64,000 nt of DNA, taken from assembly GCA_038373885.1 (NCBI GenBank), contig JAWZYV010012540.1:310001-374000 (forward strand), given 5' to 3'. A program made the translations under genes and the position numbers. This document shows, piece by piece, positions 55,174 to 64,000 of the stretch. The notes under the pieces are model-generated. The model saw only the letters and a program-made list of their open reading frames with translations. It ran no database searches and was not told the DNA's origin. The stretch's first letter is position 1, and every line of letters starts with the position of its first letter. The DNA is from Cheiracanthium punctorium. Its lineage: Eukaryota; Arthropoda; Arachnida; Araneae; Cheiracanthiidae.

Positions 55174-55310
55174 CAGGGCCGCAACTAAAGGGAGGGGCAA
55201 GCGGGGACGAGCACCGGGAGATGTGATAAAGGGAATGCCAAAATCAGTTATGGTTTCCTGCGATGGGGGTGCGGTTCCATGGAAGGGGGCATGCTAATTT
55301 AGGTTTGCCC
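55174..55310 (+). mobile_element. MITE fragment, plus-strand copy
   Basis: It begins CAGGGCCGCAACTAAAGGGA and shares AATCAGTTATGGTTTCC and CCATGGAAGGGGGCAT with the inverse of 54895-54982. Together the two copies could form a hairpin of about 90 bp arms. Confidence 0.55.
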
Positions 55311-55550
55311 CATGTGACAAACTCTAATAGCAGCATTGCCAGTGAAAATGCTCTCTTTTTGTCCACTATTCAGAGCATCAGATTCTTTTTTTCTAATGGT
55401 GTACTTTTAATTTCAAACAAGTTCAAAATTGCTGCTCCTTGATTTTTTGTGGTCCTGGGAAATTATCTAGCTTGCCCATTCTCCAGTCGGCTGTCGTCCC
55501 TGTTGGGTTGAAAAGCATTTGTGATTCTATTCTTTTGTTGATTTTTGCAG

Positions 55551-55581
<31 letters not shown>

Positions 55582-55793
55582 TGGTATAGGTGGATTATAA
55601 ATGCATGATCTGTGTTCAAAATCATAACTTTACCCCTGACTTTTAAACTGAGGGGGGGGGGGGGAGCAAAATTTTACACAAGCAGGGACAATTGCCCCCC
55701 TCCCCAGATTACACCTATGTTCGGTGTACTAAATTTTGATCTAAAATGAAACTAATAAACTTTTATAGAGTTTTATTTTATTAATTATTTTAG

Positions 55794-55894
55794 GTAGTGT
55801 TCGACTTACTGCGCATGCTGGCAGTTTTAGTAAATCTTGCAAAATTCCCTTCTTCAACTGTTCAGGTTCTTGGAGCTGACAAAGTCCTGTTCAG
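55794..55894 (+). pseudogene. NOP56/NOP58-like exon with a one-base frameshift
   Basis: The segment lies between an acceptor (TTAATTATTTTAG) and a donor (TTCAG/GTATAT). The first part in one frame reads VRLTAHAGSF. After one extra A, the next frame reads NLAKFPSSTVQVLGADKVLFR. Together these match the Nop domain of NOP56/NOP58 (box C/D snoRNP core proteins), where the run HAGSL..LAK.PASTVQ.LGAEKALFRAL is highly conserved. The exon is 101 nt and would be 100 nt without the extra base. No neighbouring Nop exons were recognised here. It is probably a decayed gene copy with its introns. A sequencing error in a real exon cannot be excluded. Confidence 0.5.
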
Positions 55895-58800
55895 GTATAT
55901 CATTTTGTTAGATTATTTTATTGTTTTTATTTACGATATTTCAGGGAAATTTTATAGGTATTTAAATAATATGATGTTTGGGTGACAAGATTTAATCTGA
56001 TCAGTTTTACAAATCAGAAATCTAGAATAATTGCATTTAAGGAACCTCATATTTACCTGTTGATTTTATTCTTATTTGCACACAGGATCATTGTTATTTT
56101 GTCACAGCTATTTTCTGCTTCCTAGTTACTGAAATAATTATTGAAAGTAAAACTGTGAAATCCTGTGTTAATTTGGTGAGAAAACATTATTTACAGCAGC
56201 CATGGCAATATTTGAGACATCTTTTGTCTGTTTTCTTGTTTACAGAAATATACTGTTGAGTTTTAATTTTTAAGATAAATGCTAAATTTAATTTCTAAAT
56301 TTAAGTAAATTATCTATCTTTAATTAAATATTGTGAAAAAAAGTAAATTAAAATTAAAATCCCAGAAAAAGCAACTTATGCATTGCTTTAACATTTACAC
56401 AAGTGATGGATGATAAAAACAGATCAGTAATTTTATGGATAATTAAAGTATTTTCCCAGTTGTGTTAATAAGTATGGAATTCACTATTTTGTTCTGAGGA
56501 AGCAAATAGCATCTTAATCTAAAGTAAGTAAAGGATGGTGTGGGAAGAACAGCTTTATTCATAACATTGACTCGGCAGTCTTTTATCTTATGTCTTGGCC
56601 ATACATAATTTGACACTATCAGTGTTGTGTTTAATATTTTTATATTGCAAATAGTCTTCTCAAACCTTTATTTAGAGTTGAAAGCTACCAGGGGAACAGA
56701 ATATGTCTGAACACACAAATGAGGTTCGAGGGGGAAATTCTGAAGTGCTTGGGAAATTTTTGTTCCAAGTGAATTTAAAGGAAAAACTGAAACAAATATT
56801 TTTGTAGAGATGCAGTTGTTATCAAAAGAAGCTAGCAATAGATAGTTGCTTAAACTAGAATGAAAATATGCTTCGGTTTTGTGGAAATTTTGGACAAAAC
56901 AAACTGTTTCTGGGGAAACATTGGCCTCTGAACATCTTTTGCACCTATCTCGGAAAATACAACCAATTCAGCTTGAACTATGTTTGCAATTATGCTTGCA
57001 GGATATTTTCAATGTAGGCTTTAACCCTGAACCTTTTAAAACATCTTGTTTTTTTCAAGCAACAGTATGTGTGGTACATATGTTGAGGTCATTGGTGCAA
57101 ATAGGCCCAAAATATTTAGTGGCACTGAAAGAAATTTGGTGACACCCAATTTTTCCTATCTTTCAAAACTGCAGAAACAAATATAATTCTTAATTAGACT
57201 GAGCAAAGTGAAACTGTGCGATCCCTTATTTTACATACCTGTTTGATGTTATTAAATGGAAAATAGTAAAGCTAATGTTATTCTGCTTGAAGCTAGTATA
57301 TTTTGTGTTGATAAAATTATCTTTAATTAGTATAAAACATGATTTCACACACACATGTGCTAAGAGTAATGAATTTTTTAGATTTAATTTTTCTGTGTCT
57401 TTATATGAATATTTAGTTTCAATTATATGCAAATATTCCAGTGAAATAATAAAACAAAATGTACACTGGATTTGAATGGTTTTGAAATTTTTGGGATGCT
57501 AGTAAGATTAGTGTAATACGAATACCACTGGCCAAGGAAAATATGGAAAATCTGGAATAGTCTGAATTTTATTTTGACAGTAAAATTTTAGGAATTTTCT
57601 AAATCTTCCCTTGAAACCTGAAAATTCTGTGATCTGGGAAATTAGTTTTTATTTTTATACAATTTTCTGTTTGCCATGAGTGAGGAATGATTCAAATATG
57701 ATTAAGAGTTCATAATGATCTGTATCTATATAACTGTTGTGAATTATGTGTATTGTAATGTAGTTAAGAGTTTTATTGAAAAGTCCTGGACAAATCAGGG
57801 AATTTTGTTTCATAAATTGAATCAGTGGCAGCCTTGTATTAATGGTTAGAAATTGTTCTTCATTTTAATTATCAATAACCCAGCTTAAGCATTGTTGCAA
57901 TATTTAAAAATTAGTTTATTCCTTTGCATGCAGAAAAACTGGAATGCAGTAGTAAGTCTCTTGATGTACATATGATAGTTATTTGAGTGATGTTTTATTA
58001 AAACTGTTTATATTTAATGCAGTTTCATAATACCGTAATTGGCTTCCATTGCTCAAAAAAAAAAGTATTAGCAATTTAATTTTTGCTTAAATTAAATAAA
58101 CTCAAAAGAAGTATTGAATGAGAAGAAAACAATACACAAGTTCTAAATATCTTATTCGATGAAAGCAATTTCAACCCAAATATGCATACTGTTTGATTGT
58201 AGATAAAGTATGCTACAATTTTAAAAAATTTGTCCTCTCCCAATATTTTGTCTAATGAAGACTGGAAAATGAGTCTATTTTGTTCTCATAATCAGCAAGT
58301 GCTCTAAAAAATAGTTAAACTACGGATTATCTATTTACTGGTCTTCTTTATCTGAAAATTTCTTTATAAAGCTTTGATAGAAATGAACAAAGAATAACAT
58401 CTAATTTGGCACCTTTCCAGATGAGTCCTCGACACAGCCCCGATTTGTTCATGCTGTAAGACCCTGTGCACACATTTTCAATAAAGTATCCATTGTCAGA
58501 TATATTTCATTTACATGTTTTCTTATATAAGACACTGTCCTTCGAAAAATGTGCAAAGTGTTCTATATAATAATTATTATTTCTGATATTTTTTTCGAAC
58601 AGTGCGTGTTTCATAAAAGTAGATATAGTTAGTCACACAGTCTGATAAAAGGAAAAACTATCTGCGCACATAATCCAAAGCTATCTGCAAACTCAAAATA
58701 GTTCGTGATAACTAAATACATAGTGCGTATATGAACATGTGTATATGCATATGCGCACACATCTGTGCGACGCACTTGGGCTATAGTGACTTGAAAAACA

Positions 58801-59160
58801 TAATTCTTTTATGTAACTATCCATTAAAAAAATAAACTTGGAATTACCGGAAAACTATCTGCAAGACCTTTAAATGTATTCGCACCTGGTGTGCATGTGT
58901 GCATCTACATTATCTGACTGTGGTTAGTCAGGAAATAAAAATAGGAAATTTGGCTTTCACTTGATCATATTTTTGAGGTTGTAAAACAAAAAGTATTTAA
59001 GTTGAAAAAAAAAGTACAATATACTTGAGTGTAAAGTAATAAAGCTTTAATTTAAATTATCTCAAGAACACAAGAAAAATAAATTTTAAAAAAATTCTTC
59101 GATGTTTCATTTAAAATATTTGTTTAGTAAATTTATTAAATTACATTCTAAATGAAAACC
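55895..59160. other. 3.3 kb without recognised gene
   Basis: AT-rich, unique-looking sequence. A frame of 87 codons at 56879-57142 has no recognisable motif and no splice context that I trust. No TIRs or tandem repeats were seen. Confidence 0.35.
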
Positions 59161-59164
59161 ATAT

Positions 59165-59240
59165 GGTTGCAGGGTTGGACCCTTTAGAAAGAGCACCCAT
59201 GGAGGGCACCAACCTGTAGTCCAATCCCTCATCTAGATAA
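59165..59240 (+). repeat. SINE-body fragment
   Basis: GGACCCTTTAGAAAGAGCAC followed by GGAGGG and TAGTCCAATCC parallels the body of the SINE at 19735-19795 (GGATCCCTTAGAAAGTCCAC, GGAGGG, GGTCCAAATTCC). No tRNA-like head was found. Confidence 0.4.
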
Positions 59241-60056
59241 TTGGCTGTAACCCCACAACACTGTATATTTGCATACCTCAGTTATTCCCAGGGGACCAAA
59301 TAGTGTCGTCGCTGGTTGTTACATTAATTTTTTGTATTTATTAAATTATTATGTGTTTGAGAGAACTAGAAAATGTAATGTGTAAACAAGATTTTTTAAA
59401 AATATTTTATTTATTTATTTTTTAAATTTAAGGTCACTGAAAAAATTAATGTAACATTGTTCAGAACGGCCTATTCTCGAGCTCTGAACACATGCCAAAG
59501 TTGGTGGTGATCTGCTGACATTTTTCAGTTGTAAAATGCTGTTTATAAGGCAAGTTTGATAACTACCCTGTATAAACAAAATCAATTTTTATACTACAGA
59601 GGTGCATATCAGTAAATTAAAACAGGGTTGGTTGCTACACATTTATTAAAGCATGTTGTGCGAATCAATTATGGGGCAGTTTCGATTATTGTAAATCTAA
59701 ATGCTTAGGAGTAATTGAAGTTCCTGTTTGTAACTAATAAAGAGAAGATTTAACTGTATAATTAATATATTAACTGTATAATTAATGTATAATGTTATCA
59801 CACAGAATACAGAATGAAAGTCAATTCTTCATCAAATACTTAGTCTGAAGAAGCTGTAAAGGAAGAGAAAAATGACTGAACTAAGTTCTGAGATAGGTAA
59901 TTTTTTTCTCATAATCATAGCCTTTTCAAATCATTATACAGTGAAATCTGCATATTTTAGAAAGTGATTCTATCAACCTTTCAATTATATTAGGCAAATT
60001 GGAGTGTTTAGGCTGATTAAATTTTTTAAAAATTTTTTACTAACTATGCAAAAAAT

Positions 60057-60126
60057 TCCAGAGATGAGGATCGAACCAAGGACTGCCACTTAACGTGTGC
60101 ATGCTCTACCACTGAGCTACTCTGGG
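60057..60126 (-). tRNA. tRNA-like unit 1 (decayed, GTT-like anticodon loop)
   Basis: The minus strand has a 7-bp acceptor stem CCCAGAG/CTCTGGA (6 of 7 pairs), a D-arm GCTC-AGTGGTA-GAGC, and anticodon loop ACGTTAA. The T-stem is weakened (CTTGG against CTCAT). The A box is intact and the B box GGTTCGATCC is perfect. A likely pseudogene. Confidence 0.4.
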
Positions 60127-60236
60127 ACAATTCCCAGATGAAATTTCTCGCATTAGAACCGTTGGCAATATCATCTTTTGCAAACCACAGAAGGAATAGA
60201 TGAACCAAAATGCGAGAAATTTCATCTGAGAATTGT

Positions 60237-60306
60237 TCCAGAGTAGCTCAGTGGTAGAGCATCCGCACATTAAGCGGCAGTCCTGGGTTCTATCCCCAGC
60301 TATGGA
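60237..60306 (+). tRNA. tRNA-like unit 2
   Basis: Acceptor TCCAGAG/CTATGGA (6 of 7 pairs), D-arm as in unit 1, T-arm CTGGG-TTCTATC-CCCAG fully paired. The loop is ACATTAA, with C in place of the usual U33, so decoding is doubtful. AATTTTTC follows, a possible pol III stop. Confidence 0.4.
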
Positions 60307-60421
60307 ATTTTTCACATAGTTTGTAAAAAATTAAAAATTGGTTCATCTTTTCCACCTGGTTTGCAGAAGATGATATATATTGCTAACGGTTCTAATGCAA
60401 GAAATTTCATCTGGGAATCGT

Positions 60422-60491
60422 CCCAGAGTAGCTCAGTGGTAGAGCATCTGCATGTTAAGCGGCAGTTCTGGGTTCAATCCCCAGCTCCGGA
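60422..60491 (+). tRNA. tRNA-like unit 3 (anticodon GTT in loop ATGTTAA)
   Basis: The best cloverleaf of the four: acceptor CCCAGAG/CTCCGGA (5 of 7 pairs), D-arm GCTC/GAGC, anticodon stem of four pairs around loop ATGTTAA with U33 in place, T-arm CTGGG-TTCAATC-CCCAG. A box TAGCTCAGTGG and B box GGTTCAATCC are both consensus, and T5 follows within 6 nt. The anticodon would be Asn (GTT), but the body does not look like a standard animal tRNA-Asn. Confidence 0.45.
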
Positions 60492-60716
60492 ATTTTTCGC
60501 ATAGTTGGTAAAGAAATAAAAAATAAATCAGCCTAAACACTCCAACTTACCTAATATACATAGAAAGTAATTCTATCAACCTTTCAAAATATGTATAATT
60601 TTCGTGGCGTAACAGAGTTGTTGCGAATTTGTTGTTTCATCTGTTCCATCTGTGATTTGCAGAAGACGATGATATTGTCAACGGTCCTAATGAGAGACAT
60701 TTCATCTGGAAATTGT

Positions 60717-60786
60717 CCCCAAGTAGCTCGGTGGTAGAGCATCCGTATGTTAAGCGGCAGCCCTAGGTTCGATCCCCAGCTCTGGA
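60717..60786 (+). tRNA. tRNA-like unit 4 (anticodon GTT in loop ATGTTAA)
   Basis: Acceptor CCCCAAG/CTCTGGA (weaker), D-arm GCTC/GAGC with loop GGTGGTA, T-arm CTAGG-TTCGATC-CCCAG with one mismatch. The B box GGTTCGATCC is perfect. AATTTTTC follows. Confidence 0.4.
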
Positions 60787-60860
60787 ATTTTTCGCATAGT
60801 TGGTAAAAAAAAATTAAAAAAATTAATCAGCCTAAACATTCCAACTTGCCTAAAACAATG

Positions 60861-61763
60861 AAATCTGTTTAAGGTGCCCAGGTATGGTTTTGCAAAAAAT
60901 TGGTCATTAAGGAAGATGTTTGCTTAACCTTGCCATTGACAAGCCTGTATTTATCTGTTCGTGTAAATTCCAAAAATCGATTTCAGAAATACTTCTTGGT
61001 TTAAAAAAAAAAAAAAATATCCACATGACATCATAACTGGTTAAATTTCAGATTCCCTTTCAGAAAGGTTAAATAGGTTGCAAGTGCAGCAGAGTAAATC
61101 TGGATTTAGATCAGTCAGCAGTGGCATAACAAAGCTTTTGTCCTTGCTCCTGAAATGCTTCAAATCACCAAAGGTTGAAAATAAATTGAATACTGTTTTC
61201 AAAAATCACCCCCCCCCCCCCCAAAAAAAAAAAACTTTTTTCATTAAAAAAAAAAAAAAAAAAAACTATCGTATGTAAAATCAGATGTAGTCCGCATTAA
61301 TGATAAAATACTCTAGCAAAAGAATTTATTACAATGCATAAGTATTATCAATGTAAACAGAAATTACATTGTTATAAAGATTAATAAAAAAGTTTTTGCA
61401 GGTATCGTATAGTGGACGGTGTTTACAAGGATACATTTCATTTCTCTCGTAATGAATGATTAATTTTGGTCAATACTCCTTTAATTTAAGACTTTCAAAC
61501 AAAATGCAGATCATGATATAAGTTTTTCAAATAAATTACACATTTAAAATAAGTACTTGAATTCAAGCTTATATCCAGAATAACCTTTCATTTCTTAACA
61601 ATTTATTATTTTATTTTTTATTTTAATAAATTCGAAAATGAGTTCATAAATAAACTGAAATTGCAGAAACTTTAAATAGTGTTGGAAAAAAACAAGATAT
61701 TAACAAGTGACATTTTTTCTCTTCTATACTAAAATTGAAAAAAGCACCACAATTATTTAATGT
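60861..61763. other. No recognised gene
   Basis: AT-rich, with homopolymers (14 C at 61209 next to A runs). Nothing else is supported. Confidence 0.3.
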
Positions 61764-62711
61764 TTCTCTCTATTCTAAAAAAAAGTAAGGGCCGCTGCCG
61801 CTGTCAAAAGCTTATGGACCGATCTCCTCCTAAACCGTAGGGATTTGAGTTTGGACTAAGGTGCACACAGATTCAAAAAATTCCGAGGAACCTGCTAAGC
61901 TGAGTTAAATTTCAAAAGTTGAATTATTTTAGAAGATATTAATAAAAAACTGAAAAAATAAACCGAATAGTTGCCAGATTTGGCATAAAATCATTCATTC
62001 CTTTGCAACAAAACGTTTCCAAGTATCTAGAATCGCGCGAAATTTACAAACATGAGTTAGAATTACGTCCATTTTATGCCAAAATAAAAACTATATGAAA
62101 TAAGTAACTCAAAATGTGTTACACAAAGTTGACAATTTTCAAATAGTAAGTTCGCTTAGACAACAGGAGTTTAGAATTAGCGATTATTCGTTTTTCGAAA
62201 ACAGAATAACTAATATCTTGAAAATGAAAAATAATTAAAATGCAGATTATTTTAAAGCCGGTTCTCGTCCAGCTGGATTATTTGCTACCAGTAGAAATAT
62301 TTGGCGGCATTAGCTATGCCATTATAGCAGTTATAGTACACTTTGGATATTTGCTATCGCGACGAGATAGTATAATTCGTGGTGTTAAGTACGCCAATCT
62401 GCAAACGATTATGTAAATGAAAATATGGATAACGGTTTTCCAGTAACCTTAATTGAACAGTAAATATAGATTGTAAGCATGTGCAAATCGTCAAATAAGG
62501 AAAAGTCGCCATTGATGGCAGGCTATTTTATCTGTTCCGTAGCTTTTATTAACTTTACATGTACGCAAGTCGCCAAATAATGAAAAATCGCCATGGGTGG
62601 GAAATTCGCAAGGTGTCCAATAGGTTTTACATTATTAAAAATACAGCTGAAACATATGTTCTGATTTTATTACGCTTTAGCTCCTAATTAATATAACTTT
62701 TGAATGGCAAC
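61764..62711 (+). repeat. Dispersed 1-kb repeat, copy 2
   Basis: The same sequence as 53181-54246 in direct orientation, about 8.6 kb away. It lacks about 110 bp corresponding to 53657-53767 in copy 1. Its right flank repeats a piece of its own inside (TTACAAACATGAGTTAGAAT at about 62050 and again at about 62720). Confidence 0.85.
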
Positions 62712-63490
62712 AAACAAACATTTACAAACATGAGTTAGAATTACGCCCATTTTACGCCAAAATAAAAACTTTCTTCTATATTAATAAAACAATGTGTAAA
62801 CTGTTAGTTTGTTTGAAAGTGTCTCGCGTAGCTCGCAGACGGGTGATCGTAGACCTACCAAATTTTGTACGGACATTTTCCATAACAGTTCCCGACACAC
62901 CACGAAGCGATTTTTTCAAAATTCGAATTATTTTAGGAGATATCGATAAAAAACGTATCGCAAAAGGCTAATTTTTGCTTTTTGCCATTTCGTAATTGTA
63001 ACCCCACAGTGTAAAAAGCGACGTTTAAGGTTATCTAGGTTGCCACATTCGCAAATTTATTAAATGATTCAGACTCTTGAAGTAAAAATAAAAGAATAAC
63101 GAATTTTTTTTTTTTTTTGGTCTAGATTATTTGTAAGGCTGTAAATTAAAATATCGTGTGCATGGGAAATCAGAGCAGGAATTAAATTTTTTATACTGAA
63201 AAGAAAAATATTTAGAAATTTTCTGAGACTAAAATGTGCAACTTTTAAATTTGGCGAAAAATTAAACAGTTTTGTGCGATTTTGAGGAGATGATTCTAAT
63301 ACTTGGCAGAATTTATCGTCTGCGAATACACCCGAGAATAAGTTTTTGAAATTTTCATTCAGTTGAAATTGTGCATTTTTCTGTGCAGCTTTTCTCCATC
63401 TATTTATGACTGTCATTTTATCACTCTCTCCCCCCCCCCCCTTTATTGAAAATTGTATGAAAAACGTGTCCCAAAAATGCGACATAAAAG
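62712..63490. other. No recognised gene
   Basis: Continues with repeat-like phrases after copy 2. A 138-codon minus-strand frame at 63069-63485 crosses a 12-C run and a T run and has no recognised motif, so I do not call it a gene. Confidence 0.35.
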
Positions 63491-64000
63491 CATACCTTCC
63501 AACTGCTACGGATTATCTGTAGTTTATACGGATAAGTAGCATAAACTAAGGAGCTACGGATGGTACGAAAAAACTACGGAATTGAGCAAATGTTTACTTT
63601 TTTAGCGCATTATGCCTGCACGGAGGTGCGGTTTGCAACCTTAGCTGCTTTGTTGTGAGTCAACACTCCTGTGTGTCGGTGCCGATCGTGAAAGGAAGGG
63701 AATTGAACATTCTCCCTCGGCGCCGGCATCCGTGAGCGTACTTGCGTCGGCGAAAGTGTGGTGTGTGTGGTAGGGGGGGGGGTGCCGTTAGCTGCTCCTC
63801 CTCTTATTACGTCACATCTCCTCTCGCATTTCCTGCCACCCTATCTTGCTCCGTCGTGTGTTTGGATTTGGATGTAATCTTAGCTATTTTGTGAAAGGAA
63901 ACTGCAGTGCACAGGCACGTTGTTTTCTTTGTTTACATGGATCGTTTTTTAAAACGTGATAGTACTACTGATATTGAAAAAGCCTCTAATAATGATGTTG
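63491..64000 (+). mobile_element. Left end of a hAT-like element running off the window
   Basis: It begins CATACCTTCCAACTGCTACG, with the CTACGGA word repeated three times within 90 bp (subterminal repeats), then a GC-richer leader. It leads to the transposase ATG at 63937. The right end lies outside the window. Confidence 0.5.
63937..64000 (+). CDS. Start of a probable hAT transposase (21 codons visible)
   Basis: The ATG in CTTTGTTTACATGG opens a frame that reads MDRFLKRDSTTDIEKASN and remains open to the window edge. A short MDRFLKR-type lead is common in animal ZBED/ZMYM-type hAT transposases, and the upstream sequence looks like a hAT terminus and leader. No domain is visible yet. Confidence 0.45.
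   Translation, partial: MDRFLKRDSTTDIEKASNNDV

Larger units (their letters stand above)
59990..60860. repeat. Array of four tRNA-like units with shared flanks
   Basis: Four tRNA-like sequences (one minus, three plus) lie within 0.9 kb. Each is preceded by a variant of GAGAAATTTCATCTG(G/A)GAAT and followed by GGAATTTTTCGCATAGTTGG and AATCAGCCTAAACACTCCAA. The same flank in inverted form starts the array at 59995-60050. The repeating unit is thus larger than a tRNA, and behaves as a tRNA-derived SINE or pseudo-tRNA cassette. Confidence 0.8.

Noticed and set aside
56879..57142. 87-codon plus-strand frame as an exon
   Set aside because: No recognisable domain, no convincing acceptor or donor at its edges, and AT-rich surroundings where such frames arise by chance.
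53181..62711. The pair of 1-kb repeats as LTRs of one retrotransposon
   Set aside because: No gag/pol, primer site or polypurine tract between them, no TG...CA ends, and a 110-bp difference between copies.
63069..63485. 138-codon minus-strand frame as a gene
   Set aside because: It contains poly-Gly from a C run and poly-Lys from a T run, has no motif or splice context, and ends in repeat-derived sequence.

Overview
The window is AT-rich (by eye about two thirds A+T) nuclear DNA from an animal. Splice-site-flanked exons, a copia-type retrotransposon with a Drosophila-style half-tRNA primer site, a THAP/P-element-like transposase, many hAT, Tc1 and Tigger DNA transposons, and the absence of operons or ribosome binding sites all argue for a metazoan. 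An arthropod is the most likely host, but nothing here names a species. Almost everything recognisable is mobile DNA, much of it inserted inside other mobile DNA. || Layout. 0.3-0.7 kb: a CpG-richer, promoter-like stretch with an E2F-type site and a tiny putative first coding exon (ATGTCAG then a strong splice donor). Its in-frame partner may be the exon at 24.1-24.5 kb, giving a 131-residue protein with a CENP-C/Mif2-like cupin segment. The 23.4 kb between them would be one intron filled with transposons. 0.9-7.0 kb: hAT material, including a non-autonomous hAT with 8-bp target duplications (TSDs), a 171-bp MITE nested inside it, and a hAT transposase gene split by a 1.27-kb TIR element whose removal restores the reading frame. 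8.0-13.6 kb: a defective copia element on the minus strand. 15.8-16.55 kb: a near-perfect 290-bp hairpin with three 44-bp repeats in its loop. 16.56-20.26 kb: a hAT derivative carrying a nested 2.95-kb DUF659-type hAT and a tRNA-derived SINE. 21.2-23.4 kb: an element with about 37-bp TIRs. || 25.35-28.77 kb: a second copy of the 16.56-kb hAT family, hit by one Tigger-like element, followed by another Tigger-like element that itself carries a small DUF659 hAT. 30-31.3 kb: MITEs and a deleted hAT. 32.1-34.0 kb: a decayed P-element-like gene and a tandem duplication holding a 44-codon ORF. 37.7-38.8 kb: a deleted gypsy element. 38.8-41.9 kb: a decayed complete-length hAT. 42.6 kb: a gypsy integrase scrap. 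43.25-44.65 kb: an apparently intact Tc1-like transposon with a 343-residue DD34E transposase, the only clearly intact long gene in the window. 44.95 kb: a LINE reverse-transcriptase scrap. 46.4-47.6 kb: a Tigger-like MITE with a (TA)n expansion. 49-51.6 kb: MITEs, a 19-bp minisatellite and AT-rich arrays. 53.2-54.2 and 61.8-62.7 kb: two copies of a 1-kb repeat. 55.8 kb: a frameshifted NOP56/NOP58-like exon. 60.0-60.8 kb: four tRNA-like units with pol III promoter boxes and T-tracts. 63.5 kb to the end: the start of another hAT, with its transposase ATG at 63937. || There is no operon or pathway. The host contribution is at most one small gene and one pseudo-exon. The information content lies mostly in insertion order, which can be read from TIRs, TSDs and paralogous empty sites.
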